From NCBI RefSeq assembly GCF_965208925.1, contig NZ_OZ242364.1, forward strand, positions 2,790,001-2,854,000: 64,000 nucleotides of DNA. The letters run 5' to 3'. Made by a program: the position numbers and the translations under genes. The DNA is from Poriferisodalis sp965208925. GTDB lineage: Bacteria > Actinomycetota > Acidimicrobiia > Acidimicrobiales > Poriferisodalaceae. The number at the start of each line of letters is the position of its first letter. Position 1 is the stretch's first letter. Positions 1 through 8,448 of the stretch are shown here, piece after piece. Below the pieces are notes generated by a model. It was given only the letters and a program-made list of their open reading frames with translations. It was not told where the DNA came from and did not search any database.

Positions 1-660
1 GCGAACGGCATCGTGGGCGGCGGCGTGCCGATCGCCGTAGGCGCCGGGTTCGCCAACAAGTACCGGGGCAGCGACCGAGTCTCGGTGGTGTTCTTCGGCG
101 ACGGCGCTTCGAACATCGGGGCCTTCCATGAAGCTGCGAACATGGCGGCTGCGCTGTCGCTGCCGGTGCTGTTCGTGTGCGAGAACAACGAGTACGGCGA
201 GTTCACGCCCCGTGATCGCACGATGGCCATCACCGATGTGGTCGACCGCGCAGCCGGGTATGGCATGCCCGGAGCGATCGTGGACGGCATGGACGTGGTC
301 GCGGTATGGGAAGCGGCCCACGAAGCCGTCAGCCGGGCTCGCCGGGGTGAGGGTCCCTCGTTCATCGAGGCCAAGACCTACCGCTTCTACAACCACCATG
401 GCGTGCAGACCCTCGGCATGAAGTACCGCTCCGATGACGAGCTCGAACAGTGGAAGCAGCGAGACCCGATCGAGCTGTTCGAGGATCGGCTGGCAACTGC
501 CGGTGTGCTCGACACCGACGGCGCTCAAGCCGTGCACGACGCAGCGGAGGCAGATATCGAAGCGGCGATCGCGTTCGCCGAGGAGAGTCCGCTGCCCGAT
601 CCCGACAACCTGCTGGTCGACGTCTACACGCCGGCCGCGTACTCAGGAGCCACCTCATGA
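1..660 (+). CDS. acoA: TPP-dependent acetoin/2-oxo-acid dehydrogenase E1 alpha subunit (5' end outside window)
   Basis: E1 alpha half of a thiamine-diphosphate dehydrogenase that decarboxylates acetoin or a 2-oxo acid and passes the two-carbon unit to the lipoyl E2. The window opens inside the gene: the visible frame starts ANGIVGGGVPIAVG, typical of the middle of E1 alpha, so about the first third is missing. The TPP/Mg motif begins at GDGASN (visible residues 33-38) and closes at ENNEYGE. Its stop overlaps the E1 beta start by 4 bases (ATGA), and AcoX and E2 follow. The AcoX neighbour is why I favour acetoin over pyruvate or a branched-chain substrate; sequence alone does not settle the substrate. 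Confidence 0.88.
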   Translation, partial: ANGIVGGGVPIAVGAGFANKYRGSDRVSVVFFGDGASNIGAFHEAANMAAALSLPVLFVCENNEYGEFTPRDRTMAITDVVDRAAGYGMPGAIVDGMDVVAVWEAAHEAVSRARRGEGPSFIEAKTYRFYNHHGVQTLGMKYRSDDELEQWKQRDPIELFEDRLATAGVLDTDGAQAVHDAAEADIEAAIAFAEESPLPDPDNLLVDVYTPAAYSGATS

Positions 661-1658
661 CACCCCCAGCCGACACTGACGAGCGCCGCATCGCCTACGG
701 AACCGCCTTCACCGAGGGGCTGGCGCAGATGATGGACGCCGATCCGGACGTTTTTGTGGCGGGCGAGGACGTGGGCCGAGCCGGGGGAGTGTTTGGTTCG
801 TTCCGCGGCCTGAACGAGCGCTTCGGCGACATGCGAGTGGTGGACACGCCGATCAGCGAGCAGGCCATCGTGGGTCTGGGCACCGGGGCGGCAGTGAGCG
901 GCCTGCGCCCGGTCGTCGACGTGATGTTCATGGACTTCATGCTCGTGGCCATGGACCAGATCGTGAATCAGGCGGCAAAGCTGAAGTACATGTTCGGCGG
1001 CAAGGCAACGCTGCCGATGACGATCACCACCAGCGCCGGGGCAGGGCTGTCAGCGGCGGCCCAGCACAGCCAGAGCCTCGAGGCGATGCTGTGCCACATC
1101 CCGGGTCTCAAGGTGGTGATGCCGTCGAACCCGTATGACGCGAAGGGTCTGCTCATCTCGTGCATTCGCGATGACAACCCCACCGTGTTCGTGAAGCACA
1201 AGCGCCTGCTGGGACTGAAGGGCGACGTTCCCGAGGACCTGTATGAGATTCCCTTGGGCACGGCGCAAGTTGTGCGACCGGGCGACGACATCACGGTGGT
1301 GACCTACGGCCGCATGGTGCACGAGGCGACGTCGGCGGCAGATGCGCTGGCCGCAGAAGGCATCGAGTGCGATGTCATCGATCTGCGCACCCTCCAGCCG
1401 CTGGACATGGACACTGTGGTCCAATCAGCTCAGCGAACCAGCCGGGTCGCCGTGGTGCACGAAGCCGTGCGGTTCGGCGGCCTCGGTGGAGAGATCGCTT
1501 CCCAGATCGCTGAGGAAGCCTTCGACTATCTGGATGCTCCGATCGAGCGCGTCGGCGCGCCATTCAGCCCGGTGCCGTTCAGCCCCGTGCTCGAGAAGGA
1601 ATGGGTTCCCAACGCCGAGATGATCGGCGAACGGATCCGGGCACTAGCGGCGGCGTGA
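657..1658 (+). CDS. acoB: TPP-dependent acetoin/2-oxo-acid dehydrogenase E1 beta subunit
   Basis: Transketolase-like beta subunit of E1, 333 residues, a normal length. It pairs with E1 alpha to form the TPP active site. Conserved segments include ALTEGL-like RIAYGTAFTEGLAQ near the N-terminus, GEDVG, DTPISEQAIVGLGTGAA, and a C-terminal transketolase domain with EIASQIAEEAFDYL. The open frame runs upstream into E1 alpha, but homology begins at MTPPADTDERRIAYG, whose ATG overlaps the E1 alpha stop (ATGA). Its own stop overlaps the GTG of the next gene. The four genes are clearly one transcription unit. Confidence 0.9.
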   Translation: MTPPADTDERRIAYGTAFTEGLAQMMDADPDVFVAGEDVGRAGGVFGSFRGLNERFGDMRVVDTPISEQAIVGLGTGAAVSGLRPVVDVMFMDFMLVAMDQIVNQAAKLKYMFGGKATLPMTITTSAGAGLSAAAQHSQSLEAMLCHIPGLKVVMPSNPYDAKGLLISCIRDDNPTVFVKHKRLLGLKGDVPEDLYEIPLGTAQVVRPGDDITVVTYGRMVHEATSAADALAAEGIECDVIDLRTLQPLDMDTVVQSAQRTSRVAVVHEAVRFGGLGGEIASQIAEEAFDYLDAPIERVGAPFSPVPFSPVLEKEWVPNAEMIGERIRALAAA

Positions 1659-2707
1659 GCCAAGCTGCCGACTCGGCGGCCGGCCCAGTAGTCGGAATCG
1701 TCGCCAACCCGCTCGCCGGCAATGACATCAGGCGGTTGACTTCGGGGGCAACCCCGATATCAGACGCCGTCAAGATCGGCGCGATACGGCGCGCCGTGGT
1801 GGGTGCGATCGAGGGCGGCGCCGAGCGTGTGCTGATCAGCGGCGACCGGGCACGGCTGGGGGAGCGTGCGCTGGCGGGATTGGAAGTGCCCGGATTGGTG
1901 GAGGTGGCCGAACCGCATGGCTGGCACACCGGGCGTGACTCGCAGATGGCCGCCGCGCAGTTTCGTGACGAGGGCGTGGGGGCCATCGTTGCGCTCGGCG
2001 GCGATGGCACCCAGCGTGATGTCGCGACGGGTTGGCGCGAAGCACCGCTGGTGCCGCTGGCGGTCGGCACCAACAACGTCTTCCCAGTCCAGACTGAGGC
2101 CACAGTCGCCGGCTTCGCTGCGGGAGCCGTGGCGAGCGGCCACGCCGATGCGGCCGAGGTGACGTGGCAGGCGAAGATCATCGACATCACGACGGAGGGA
2201 ATGCAGCGCGCGGAGATGGCGCTCGTTGATGTGTGTCTCGTGAGGGGCGCGTTCGTGGGAGCACGCGCCATTTGGGATCTGGGGTCGGTGAGCGAGATCG
2301 TGGCCGCCATCGCCGAGCCCGACTCGGTTGGACTCGCCGCCATCGCTGCAGCCGTTGCACCCGTGGGCAGGAAGGAATCCGGCGGGGTGCATGTCGGCTT
2401 GGGGTGCGCGTCCGCGAATGCACGGGATGTACAGGGCTGCAGGCACATCCGAGCAGCGGTGATGCCCGGCACCTACTCCGACATCGACATCGCGCACTGC
2501 GAGCGACTGCGCTTCGGCCAGCCGGTCACTCTGTCGGGTCCCGGCGTGCTGACCCTCGACGGAGAACGCGAGATTGTGCTGGGCCGGGGCGAGAGGGCGG
2601 ATGCCACCGTCAATCCGGATGGTCCGTACGTGATCGATGTGGGTGCTGCGGTTGCGGCAGCACAGCAACGGCGCTACCCCTTCGGCTCTGCGGTTGCGGG
2701 TCGCTGA
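1655..2707 (+). CDS. acoX: AcoX-like protein (acetoin catabolism, NAD-kinase/DAG-kinase fold)
   Basis: A 350-residue protein resembling AcoX, which accompanies acetoin dehydrogenase genes and has no settled biochemical role. It has the fold signatures of the ATP-NAD kinase/diacylglycerol kinase superfamily: VGIVANPLAGNDIRRL near the N-terminus (asparagine-proline turn) and a VALGGDGTQRD nucleotide-binding motif about a third of the way in. The start is the GTG that overlaps the E1 beta stop (GTGA); an upstream GTG-free extension has no homology. It sits between E1 beta and E2, which supports the acetoin assignment of the operon. Confidence 0.8.
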   Translation: MSQAADSAAGPVVGIVANPLAGNDIRRLTSGATPISDAVKIGAIRRAVVGAIEGGAERVLISGDRARLGERALAGLEVPGLVEVAEPHGWHTGRDSQMAAAQFRDEGVGAIVALGGDGTQRDVATGWREAPLVPLAVGTNNVFPVQTEATVAGFAAGAVASGHADAAEVTWQAKIIDITTEGMQRAEMALVDVCLVRGAFVGARAIWDLGSVSEIVAAIAEPDSVGLAAIAAAVAPVGRKESGGVHVGLGCASANARDVQGCRHIRAAVMPGTYSDIDIAHCERLRFGQPVTLSGPGVLTLDGEREIVLGRGERADATVNPDGPYVIDVGAAVAAAQQRRYPFGSAVAGR

Positions 2708-2721
2708 GCAAAGGGACGCCG

Positions 2722-4266
2722 ATGGCCATCGAGTTTGCAATGCCGAAGCTGGGCCTGACGATGGAGTCGGGAACGATCCTGCGCTGGCTCGTGCCCGACG
2801 GTGCCGAGGTCACCGCAGGGCAGGCAGTGCTGTTGGTGGAGACCGACAAGGTCGAGACCGAGATTGAGGCCTCGGGCAGCGGTGTGCTTGCCCAGACCGG
2901 CGAGATCGGCGTGGAATACCCCTGCGGCGTGCGGATCGGCTGGTTCCTGGAAACCGGCGAGGAACCTCCGGCGCCGGCCGATGTCGCGCCAGCCGCGGCG
3001 CAGGTGCAAGCAACGGCCGTCCCTGCATCTCAGCCCTCCCCGCTGCCTGTGCCCACAGTGCCGGTGCGTGCGCCAGGCGAGCGCATCTTGGCGTCGCCGG
3101 CGGCCAAGCGGCTGGCCCGAGAGCTCGGCGTCGAGATCGCAGCGGTTGCCGGAAGCGGGCCCAAGGGCCGCATCACCGAGCGAGATGTGCGAGCCGTGAG
3201 CGAGGCTCTGGCGGCACTGCCTGCAGCTGAGCCGGCTCGCATCACCGGATCCACGACACCCGAGCCAGGTGCGTTGGCGCAGCCGCCGGCAACCCTCGCT
3301 GCTCGTCAGCTCGCCGATCTGCTCGGTGTGGACCTTCGCTCCGTTCAGGCCAGCGCCATCGATGGACGCATCTCGCGTACCGATGTAGCCGCGTACGTCC
3401 GCACGTTGCTGGCTGACCTCAGCTCGCGGGCCGCCGGCGAAGACTCGGCTTCGTCCACCAGAGCGTTTCCGACCCAGGTTGCAACCGTTGCAACGGTGGC
3501 CGCGGCAGACGCATCGACGAGGTCTGCCACTCCTGCGCCGCCCCTGTCGCAGACCCCGGTCGAAGAGATACCTATGCGGGGGATGCGCGGTGTGATCGCC
3601 GAGCGCATGAGTGCGTCGCTCCGCTCGATGGCCCAGCTCACACTCACGATGGATGTCGACATGAGCGCCGTGGTGGCCGAACGGGCTGCACTCGTCGAAG
3701 CCGCTCGTGGCGATAACGCCGACGAGCGTGATGGGGGCGCAGATGCTGTCGCAGCGGTGGTGCCGGGCTACACGGATTATGTGATCGCTGCGGCGGCGGC
3801 TGCGCTCGTCAGGCACCCGCGGGTGAATTCTCAGGTCACTGACGATGCGGTTGCGCTCTTGGGCGACATTCACGTCGGGCTTGCTGTCGCGCTTGACGAT
3901 GGGTTGCTCGTGCCGGTTGTCCGCCACGCCGACCGGCTCAGTCTCGATGAGATCGCCTCGGAGACCACGCGCCTCGCCGCTGGGGCCCGCGACGGCACAC
4001 TCGGATACGACGACTACCAGGGCGTCACGTTTACCGTGACGGCCTTGGGCATGTTCGGCGTCGATGCCTTCACGCCGATCATCAACTCGCCCAATACGGC
4101 GATCCTGGGTGTGGGCCGCATCCGCGACGAGACTGATTGGTCGGCGGATGTTCCGGCTGCACTCCCGACGCTCACGCTGTCGCTGACGTGGGACCACCGG
4201 GCCTTCGACGGCGCGCCGGCTGCCCGATTCGCGGGCGCCGTACGGGACTGGCTCGAGTCCCGTTAG
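2722..4266 (+). CDS. acoC: Dihydrolipoamide acyltransferase E2 with two subunit-binding domains
   Basis: E2 core of the 2-oxo-acid/acetoin dehydrogenase complex, 514 residues. Domains in order: one lipoyl domain (residues 1-80, lipoyl lysine K43 in ETDKVETE); Ala/Pro linker; a peripheral subunit-binding domain (about 120-157, ASPAAKRLARELGV then GPKGRITERDV); a second, more divergent binding domain (about 192-226, RQLADLLGVDLRSV then DGRISRTDV); and the catalytic acyltransferase domain with TWDHRAFDGAPAARF near the C-terminus (His/Asp active site). ATG chosen because homology begins there; a 14-base gap separates it from acoX. Two binding domains after a single lipoyl domain are uncommon. No E3 gene is visible nearby. 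Confidence 0.88.
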   Translation: MAIEFAMPKLGLTMESGTILRWLVPDGAEVTAGQAVLLVETDKVETEIEASGSGVLAQTGEIGVEYPCGVRIGWFLETGEEPPAPADVAPAAAQVQATAVPASQPSPLPVPTVPVRAPGERILASPAAKRLARELGVEIAAVAGSGPKGRITERDVRAVSEALAALPAAEPARITGSTTPEPGALAQPPATLAARQLADLLGVDLRSVQASAIDGRISRTDVAAYVRTLLADLSSRAAGEDSASSTRAFPTQVATVATVAAADASTRSATPAPPLSQTPVEEIPMRGMRGVIAERMSASLRSMAQLTLTMDVDMSAVVAERAALVEAARGDNADERDGGADAVAAVVPGYTDYVIAAAAAALVRHPRVNSQVTDDAVALLGDIHVGLAVALDDGLLVPVVRHADRLSLDEIASETTRLAAGARDGTLGYDDYQGVTFTVTALGMFGVDAFTPIINSPNTAILGVGRIRDETDWSADVPAALPTLTLSLTWDHRAFDGAPAARFAGAVRDWLESR

Positions 4267-4314
4267 TCAGCTTCCCCCAAGCCAGCGTTGTTGGGCCTCA
4301 GCCCCTCGGCCCGC

Positions 4315-5478
4315 TCAGACGTCGACGTAGCTGCGCTTGGCGACTTCCTCGAGCATGACCTCGGTGGCGCCGCCGCCGATCGGCAGGATGCGGGCGTCGC
4401 GGCACATTCGCTCGATCGTCGACTCGCTCATGTAGCCGATGCCACCGTGGAACTGCATGCAGTCGTACATCACCTGGTTCACGACCTCGGCGCCGAGCGC
4501 TTTGACGCCGGACATCTCCTTGATGGCGTCGATGCCCTGTTCCTTGAGCCACGCTGCGTGGTACATCGAGGCTCGCACGGCGTCCACCTTGGCCTGATTC
4601 ATTGCCATGCGCTGGCGAATGGCGCCCAAGTCGTACAGCGAGCCGTCGAAGGCCTTGCGCTGCTGGGTGTAGGCGTTGGTCAGGTCGATGGCCACTTGCG
4701 CGGCGCCGATGCCCATTCCCACGATCACCATGCGCTCGTTCTGGAAGTTCTGCATGGTGGCGTAGAAGCCCCGGTGCAGCTCCCCGAGCAGGTGGTCGTC
4801 GGGCAGCCACACGTCACGCAGCACCAGCTCGGCTGTGTCCGAGCAGCGCCAGCCGTGCTTGTCGAGCTTGCGCGCGACCTCGAAACCCTCGGTCCGGGCT
4901 GGCACCAGGAACATCGAGATCCCGTACCGGTTGTCGGGGTCGGTACGGGCAGCCAGCACCGTCATGTCGCCGTACACGGCACCCGTGATGAACGTCTTGG
5001 CACCGTTCAGCCGCCAGCCGTCACCGTCGCGCACGGCGGTCGTGCGCAGGCCTGCCACGTCCGAGCCGGCATCGGGCTCGGTGACACCGATGGACAGCAT
5101 CGTGTCGCCGGACTGGATCGACGGCAGCCAGCGTTCGAGCTGCGCCTCGCTGCCTGCATTGAGCAGGTGCGGCAGCGCCATGTCGGTGTGCACCAAGATG
5201 TTCGCCTCGAAGCCCGCATAGGTCGACGTGCCCAATGCCTCGGCAAATGCAGCCGAGGCCAGCGGCCCGAGGCCCAGGCCGTCCCAGCGCTCGGGCACGC
5301 GCAGCGAGAACATCCCCAGCTCGCCCATCCGCTTGTAGATCTCGCGGGGGACCTGGCCCGTCTCTTCCCAGGCGTCGCCTGAAGGAGTGACCTCATTGGC
5401 GACGAACGCGGCGGTTTGGTCGTAGATCGCCTGCAATTCGTCGGTCATGTAGACGTTGCGGTGGGCCGGGTTGCTCAC
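4315..5478 (-). CDS. Acyl-CoA dehydrogenase
   Basis: FAD-dependent acyl-CoA dehydrogenase of normal length (387 residues). It oxidises an acyl-CoA to the 2-enoyl-CoA and passes electrons to ETF. Family segments: SIGVTEPDAGSDVAGLRTTA (FAD/substrate loop), TFITGAVYGD, and near the C-terminus QFHGGIGYMSESTIERMCRD. In place of the YEGT motif that carries the catalytic Glu in medium-chain enzymes it has PIGGGATEVM. That pattern is usual in the long-chain/isovaleryl-like branch, whose base lies elsewhere. A GTG start is taken; ATG ten codons in is an alternative. It follows the VOC gene by 15 bases on the same strand, so the two are probably co-transcribed. Substrate unknown. Confidence 0.85.
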   Translation of the reverse strand: MSNPAHRNVYMTDELQAIYDQTAAFVANEVTPSGDAWEETGQVPREIYKRMGELGMFSLRVPERWDGLGLGPLASAAFAEALGTSTYAGFEANILVHTDMALPHLLNAGSEAQLERWLPSIQSGDTMLSIGVTEPDAGSDVAGLRTTAVRDGDGWRLNGAKTFITGAVYGDMTVLAARTDPDNRYGISMFLVPARTEGFEVARKLDKHGWRCSDTAELVLRDVWLPDDHLLGELHRGFYATMQNFQNERMVIVGMGIGAAQVAIDLTNAYTQQRKAFDGSLYDLGAIRQRMAMNQAKVDAVRASMYHAAWLKEQGIDAIKEMSGVKALGAEVVNQVMYDCMQFHGGIGYMSESTIERMCRDARILPIGGGATEVMLEEVAKRSYVDV

Positions 5479-5493
5479 TGATTGCTCCGTGGG

Positions 5494-6051
5494 TCAGGCA
5501 GCCGGGGCTGAGCCCTGCTGCACCAGCTCAGCGAGCGGGTCACCGCGACGGAATCGCTCGAGCAGCACATCGGCGTCGAACAGCACCCCGATGGGGTTCT
5601 CCGCAAAGACCGGCCCGTTCATGAAGTCGATGCACTCGGCCATGGTGGGGAAGTTCTCAACCTGGAACTCCACTCCGTTGCCGTCGGGATCGGCGTAGTA
5701 CATCGAGGTGGTCGGCCCGTGGTTGATAGTGCGCACCGGCAGGATGCCCTTGGCCCGCAGTCGCTCGTAATGGTCCATGAGATCGCCGAAGCTGCCCATG
5801 GTGTATGCGATGTGCTCCAGGGTGCCGTTGCGGGACTCGTAGCGGCCCGGCTGGCCGCGGTTGACGAATGCCATCCGGTGGTGCTCGTCGTCGTAGGAGA
5901 TGAAACAGATGAACTCGCTCTCGTGGACGACCTGCGCACCCAGCACCGTGCACCACCAGTCCCGCACTGCCCCGATGTCGTCGGTGCGGAACACGCAATG
6001 AGCCATCTTGGTAGGCAGTCGAACCTGCGGAACCTCGGCTTGTGATGCCAT
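5494..6051 (-). CDS. VOC-family metalloenzyme (extradiol dioxygenase/glyoxalase-like)
   Basis: A 185-residue vicinal-oxygen-chelate protein built from two beta-alpha-beta-beta-beta modules. Candidate metal ligands follow the His-His-Glu pattern of extradiol ring-cleavage dioxygenases: the His in KMAHCVFRT, the His in LEHIAYTMG and the Glu in DPDGNGVEFQ. The long upstream extension of the open frame is low-quality, so the ATG at MASQAEVPQVRLP is chosen. First gene of a two-gene unit with the acyl-CoA dehydrogenase, divergent from the ThrH-like gene. A ring-cleavage or glyoxalase-type role is possible; the substrate cannot be read from the sequence. Confidence 0.75.
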   Translation of the reverse strand: MASQAEVPQVRLPTKMAHCVFRTDDIGAVRDWWCTVLGAQVVHESEFICFISYDDEHHRMAFVNRGQPGRYESRNGTLEHIAYTMGSFGDLMDHYERLRAKGILPVRTINHGPTTSMYYADPDGNGVEFQVENFPTMAECIDFMNGPVFAENPIGVLFDADVLLERFRRGDPLAELVQQGSAPAA

Positions 6052-6177
6052 GACAACTCCTCTGGGATGATCCCTCTGGGAGAACCTCTCTGGTTCGGCC
6101 GTCAGCGACGAAGACGACCGCTCAGCCTCAACAGTATCGGGAGTGTCTCGGCATGCTCCCGGGTGGCGGCGGTGTGC

Positions 6178-6810
6178 GTGACAGAATCGGCGCTCGTGCA
6201 GAGGGTGATCGCGCTGGACATGGAGGGCGTCCTGACGCCGGAGATCTGGATAGCGGTGGCTGAGCGCACCGGCATCGACGAGCTGCGGCGCACGACTCGG
6301 GACGAGCCGGACTACGACGCGCTGATGCGATACCGGATCGACGTGCTCAACGCCCACGGTGTGTCGCTCGAGCAGATCCGCGCCGTGATCGCTGAGCTGC
6401 CCCTGCTGGAGGGCGCACGGCAATTCCTTGACGAGCTCCGGCAGCGATGGGTCGTGGTGCTGCTGTCAGACACGTTCGAGCAATTCGACGATCACTTCCT
6501 GGATCTGATGGGGTATCCCCATTTGCTCTGCCACCGTCTTGACGTGGACGGCGGGCGCTTGGCGGGGTGGAGACGTCGCGTGGACGACGCCAAGCGGCGT
6601 GCCGTCGAGGCATACCGAGCGCTGAACTACCACGTGACCGCTGTCGGCGACTCCTACAACGATCTCACGATGCTGAGGGCGGCTGACGCGGCGACCCTGT
6701 TCCGATGTCCCCAGGCGGTGGCCGACGCGAATCCGGACCTGCCGTCGGCGTCCACCTACAGCGAACTGCTGCACTGGATCGAGAGCGTGCAGGTGCCGAC
6801 TGCCCACTGA
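6178..6810 (+). CDS. thrH: ThrH-like HAD phosphatase (phosphoserine phosphatase/homoserine phosphotransferase)
   Basis: HAD-superfamily enzyme of about 210 residues, close in length and layout to ThrH, which dephosphorylates phosphoserine and can transfer the phosphate to homoserine. Motif I is LDMEGVLTPE (nucleophile Asp, with Glu in the second-Asp position as in ThrH); motif II is the Ser/Thr in VVLLSDTFEQF; motif IV is TAVGDSYNDLTML. Start uncertain: GTG at 6178 (VTESALVQRV) is preferred, and GTG at 6196 would give 204 residues. The larger open frame upstream has no homology. It is divergent from the VOC gene. Confidence 0.82.
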   Translation: MTESALVQRVIALDMEGVLTPEIWIAVAERTGIDELRRTTRDEPDYDALMRYRIDVLNAHGVSLEQIRAVIAELPLLEGARQFLDELRQRWVVVLLSDTFEQFDDHFLDLMGYPHLLCHRLDVDGGRLAGWRRRVDDAKRRAVEAYRALNYHVTAVGDSYNDLTMLRAADAATLFRCPQAVADANPDLPSASTYSELLHWIESVQVPTAH

Positions 6811-6884
6811 GCCTCAGGGCCGGGACGCCGGATACGCTGCGAGCCACATGTTCCCCACACAACGAGCAGGGACGGAGCGAAGCA

Positions 6885-7367
6885 ATGGCGATTGAGGTCG
6901 GCGACCAGATTCCCGATGTGACACTGCGAGTACTGGACGAGGGCGGCATGCCTGCGCCCGTGCAGTCGGGCGAGATGCTGGGCAGTGGCAAGGTGGTGCT
7001 GTTCGGAGTGCCGGGGGCATTCACCCCGGGCTGCAGCAATGTCCACCTCCCGGGGTACATCGAAGGTGCCTCCGAGCTTGCCGGCAAGGGCGTCGACAAG
7101 ATCGTCTGCGTCTCGGTGAACGATGCGTGGACCATGGGTGCGTGGGCCCAGGCTCAGGGTGCAGAGGGCATCGAGATGGCCGCAGACGGCAACGGCGAAT
7201 TTGCCGAGGCGATGGGCTTGGTCATGGACGGCTCGGGGTTCGGCCTGGGCATGAGATCGCGCCGGTACGCCGCAGTGATCACCGACGGCACGGTGACAGC
7301 GCTTGAGGTTGAGGAAGGCGGCGGCGTCGACGTCTCGAGCTGTTCGTCCATGCTGGGGAAACTCTGA
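6885..7367 (+). CDS. Peroxiredoxin (Prx5/redoxin type)
   Basis: Thiol peroxidase of 160 residues that reduces hydroperoxides. The active-site signature is PGAFTPGCSNVHLPGY, with the peroxidatic Cys in the PxxxTxxC arrangement. FGVPGAF before it and the C-terminal SRRYAAVITDG region fit the Prx5 (AhpC/TSA redoxin) subgroup. No clear resolving cysteine is present in the classical 2-Cys position; the CSSM near the C-terminus supplies another Cys. The ATG is preceded by a GGGACGGAG purine stretch. Monocistronic, or followed by the ROK kinase at a 90-base gap. Confidence 0.85.
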   Translation: MAIEVGDQIPDVTLRVLDEGGMPAPVQSGEMLGSGKVVLFGVPGAFTPGCSNVHLPGYIEGASELAGKGVDKIVCVSVNDAWTMGAWAQAQGAEGIEMAADGNGEFAEAMGLVMDGSGFGLGMRSRRYAAVITDGTVTALEVEEGGGVDVSSCSSMLGKL

Positions 7368-7457
7368 TCCACGGCGGACGAATCTGGGACTGCGACGCCT
7401 TTGAGTGGGTGTCGCAGCGTTGATGAGAAGCCGGGCGACAACGAAGCGACCGGTGAA

Positions 7458-8447
7458 GTGAAGTCGGCCACCCACATCGGCTTCGACGTCGGTGGCACGA
7501 AGATCTTCGGCGTGGTGACCGATCACGGCGGCGCCGTGCAGCGGACCCTGCGCGAGCCGACACCCGACGGAGCGGGACCGCTGATGGATGCCCTGGCGGA
7601 CATGACAGCGCGTCTTGGCACAGGGTCGCGCCCAGTTTCGGTCGGCGTCGGCATGGCCGGCTTGATCACGCTCGACGGTCGCATCACCGTGTCGCCCAAT
7701 CTCGTCGATGTCGACGGGGCGGACATCGGGTCGGGCCTCAGCCACCTGCTGGACATGCCGGTGTTCCTTGACAACGAGGTGAACTGTGCCGCCCGGTGGG
7801 AGATGTCCGCTGGTGCTGCGCGTGGCGTTCGCAATGGCGTCATGGTGTCGCTCGGTACGGGGATCGGGGGAGCGTTCATGCTGAACGGCGAGGTGCTGCG
7901 CGGTTCAGGGGGGCTTGCGGGGGAGCCTGGGCACATGATCGTCGAGGCAGGGGGCCGCCAGTGCGCCTGCGGGCGACGGGGCTGCTGGGAGGCGTACGCA
8001 TCCGGTTCCGCCCTGGATCGGATGGCTGTCGAGCGATTCGGCGAGACATGCCGCGGGCCAGAGGTGACTGCCGCAGCACGCGAAGGTGATGCTGGTGCGC
8101 TCGAGCTGCTGGACAAGTTCGCGTACTGGCTGGCGCTCGGCATCTCGAATCTGTGCATCCTGACCGACCCTGAAATGGTGGTCATCGGCGGAGGACTCAG
8201 CGAGGACTGGGATCTGCTAGCGCCGACCACCGACAAACACATGGCGGCGCTGCTCATCGGCCGATCGGCCGAATCCCGCCCCAGCATCGTTCCCTCCAAA
8301 GCAGGCGAGCTCTCTGCGGCGCTCGGCGCCGCGTTGGGCGGCGCGCAGGGTCACAGTGCCGCGTTGGGCGGCGCGCAGGGTCACAGTGCCGCATTGGGCG
8401 GCGCGCAGGGTCACAGTGCCGCGTTGGGCGGCGCCTCTCCCCGGTGA
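7458..8447 (+). CDS. ROK-family sugar kinase (glucokinase-like) with repeat-built C-terminus
   Basis: ROK kinase, probably phosphorylating glucose or a related sugar. ATP-phosphate motif DVGGTKIFGVV near the start; catalytic region VFLDNEVNCAA; SLGTGIGGAFML; and the ROK zinc motif CACGRRGCWEAYASG. Start: GTG giving VKSATHIGFDVGG is preferred; TTG at 7401 would add 19 residues. After the normal end of the fold (about residue 290) the protein carries a tail made of three and a half copies of ALGGAQGHSA, encoded by a 30-bp tandem repeat. The stop is 1 base before the start of the next gene. Confidence 0.85.
   Translation: MKSATHIGFDVGGTKIFGVVTDHGGAVQRTLREPTPDGAGPLMDALADMTARLGTGSRPVSVGVGMAGLITLDGRITVSPNLVDVDGADIGSGLSHLLDMPVFLDNEVNCAARWEMSAGAARGVRNGVMVSLGTGIGGAFMLNGEVLRGSGGLAGEPGHMIVEAGGRQCACGRRGCWEAYASGSALDRMAVERFGETCRGPEVTAAAREGDAGALELLDKFAYWLALGISNLCILTDPEMVVIGGGLSEDWDLLAPTTDKHMAALLIGRSAESRPSIVPSKAGELSAALGAALGGAQGHSAALGGAQGHSAALGGAQGHSAALGGASPR
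8331..8435 (+). repeat. 30-bp tandem repeat, three full copies plus a partial one
   Basis: Three consecutive 30-bp units begin at 8331, 8361 and 8391, followed by a 15-base partial unit. The third full copy differs by one base (GCATTGG for GCGTTGG). The period is a multiple of three, so the array stays open in the ROK kinase frame (ALGGAQGHSA units) and in the frame of the following carboxypeptidase (WAARRVTVP units). Spacers are absent, so this is a simple tandem array. Confidence 0.95.
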
Positions 8448-8448
8448 C

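Noticed and set aside
8331..8435. CRISPR-like array
   Set aside because: Units are directly adjacent with no spacers and are translated, so it is a coding tandem repeat.
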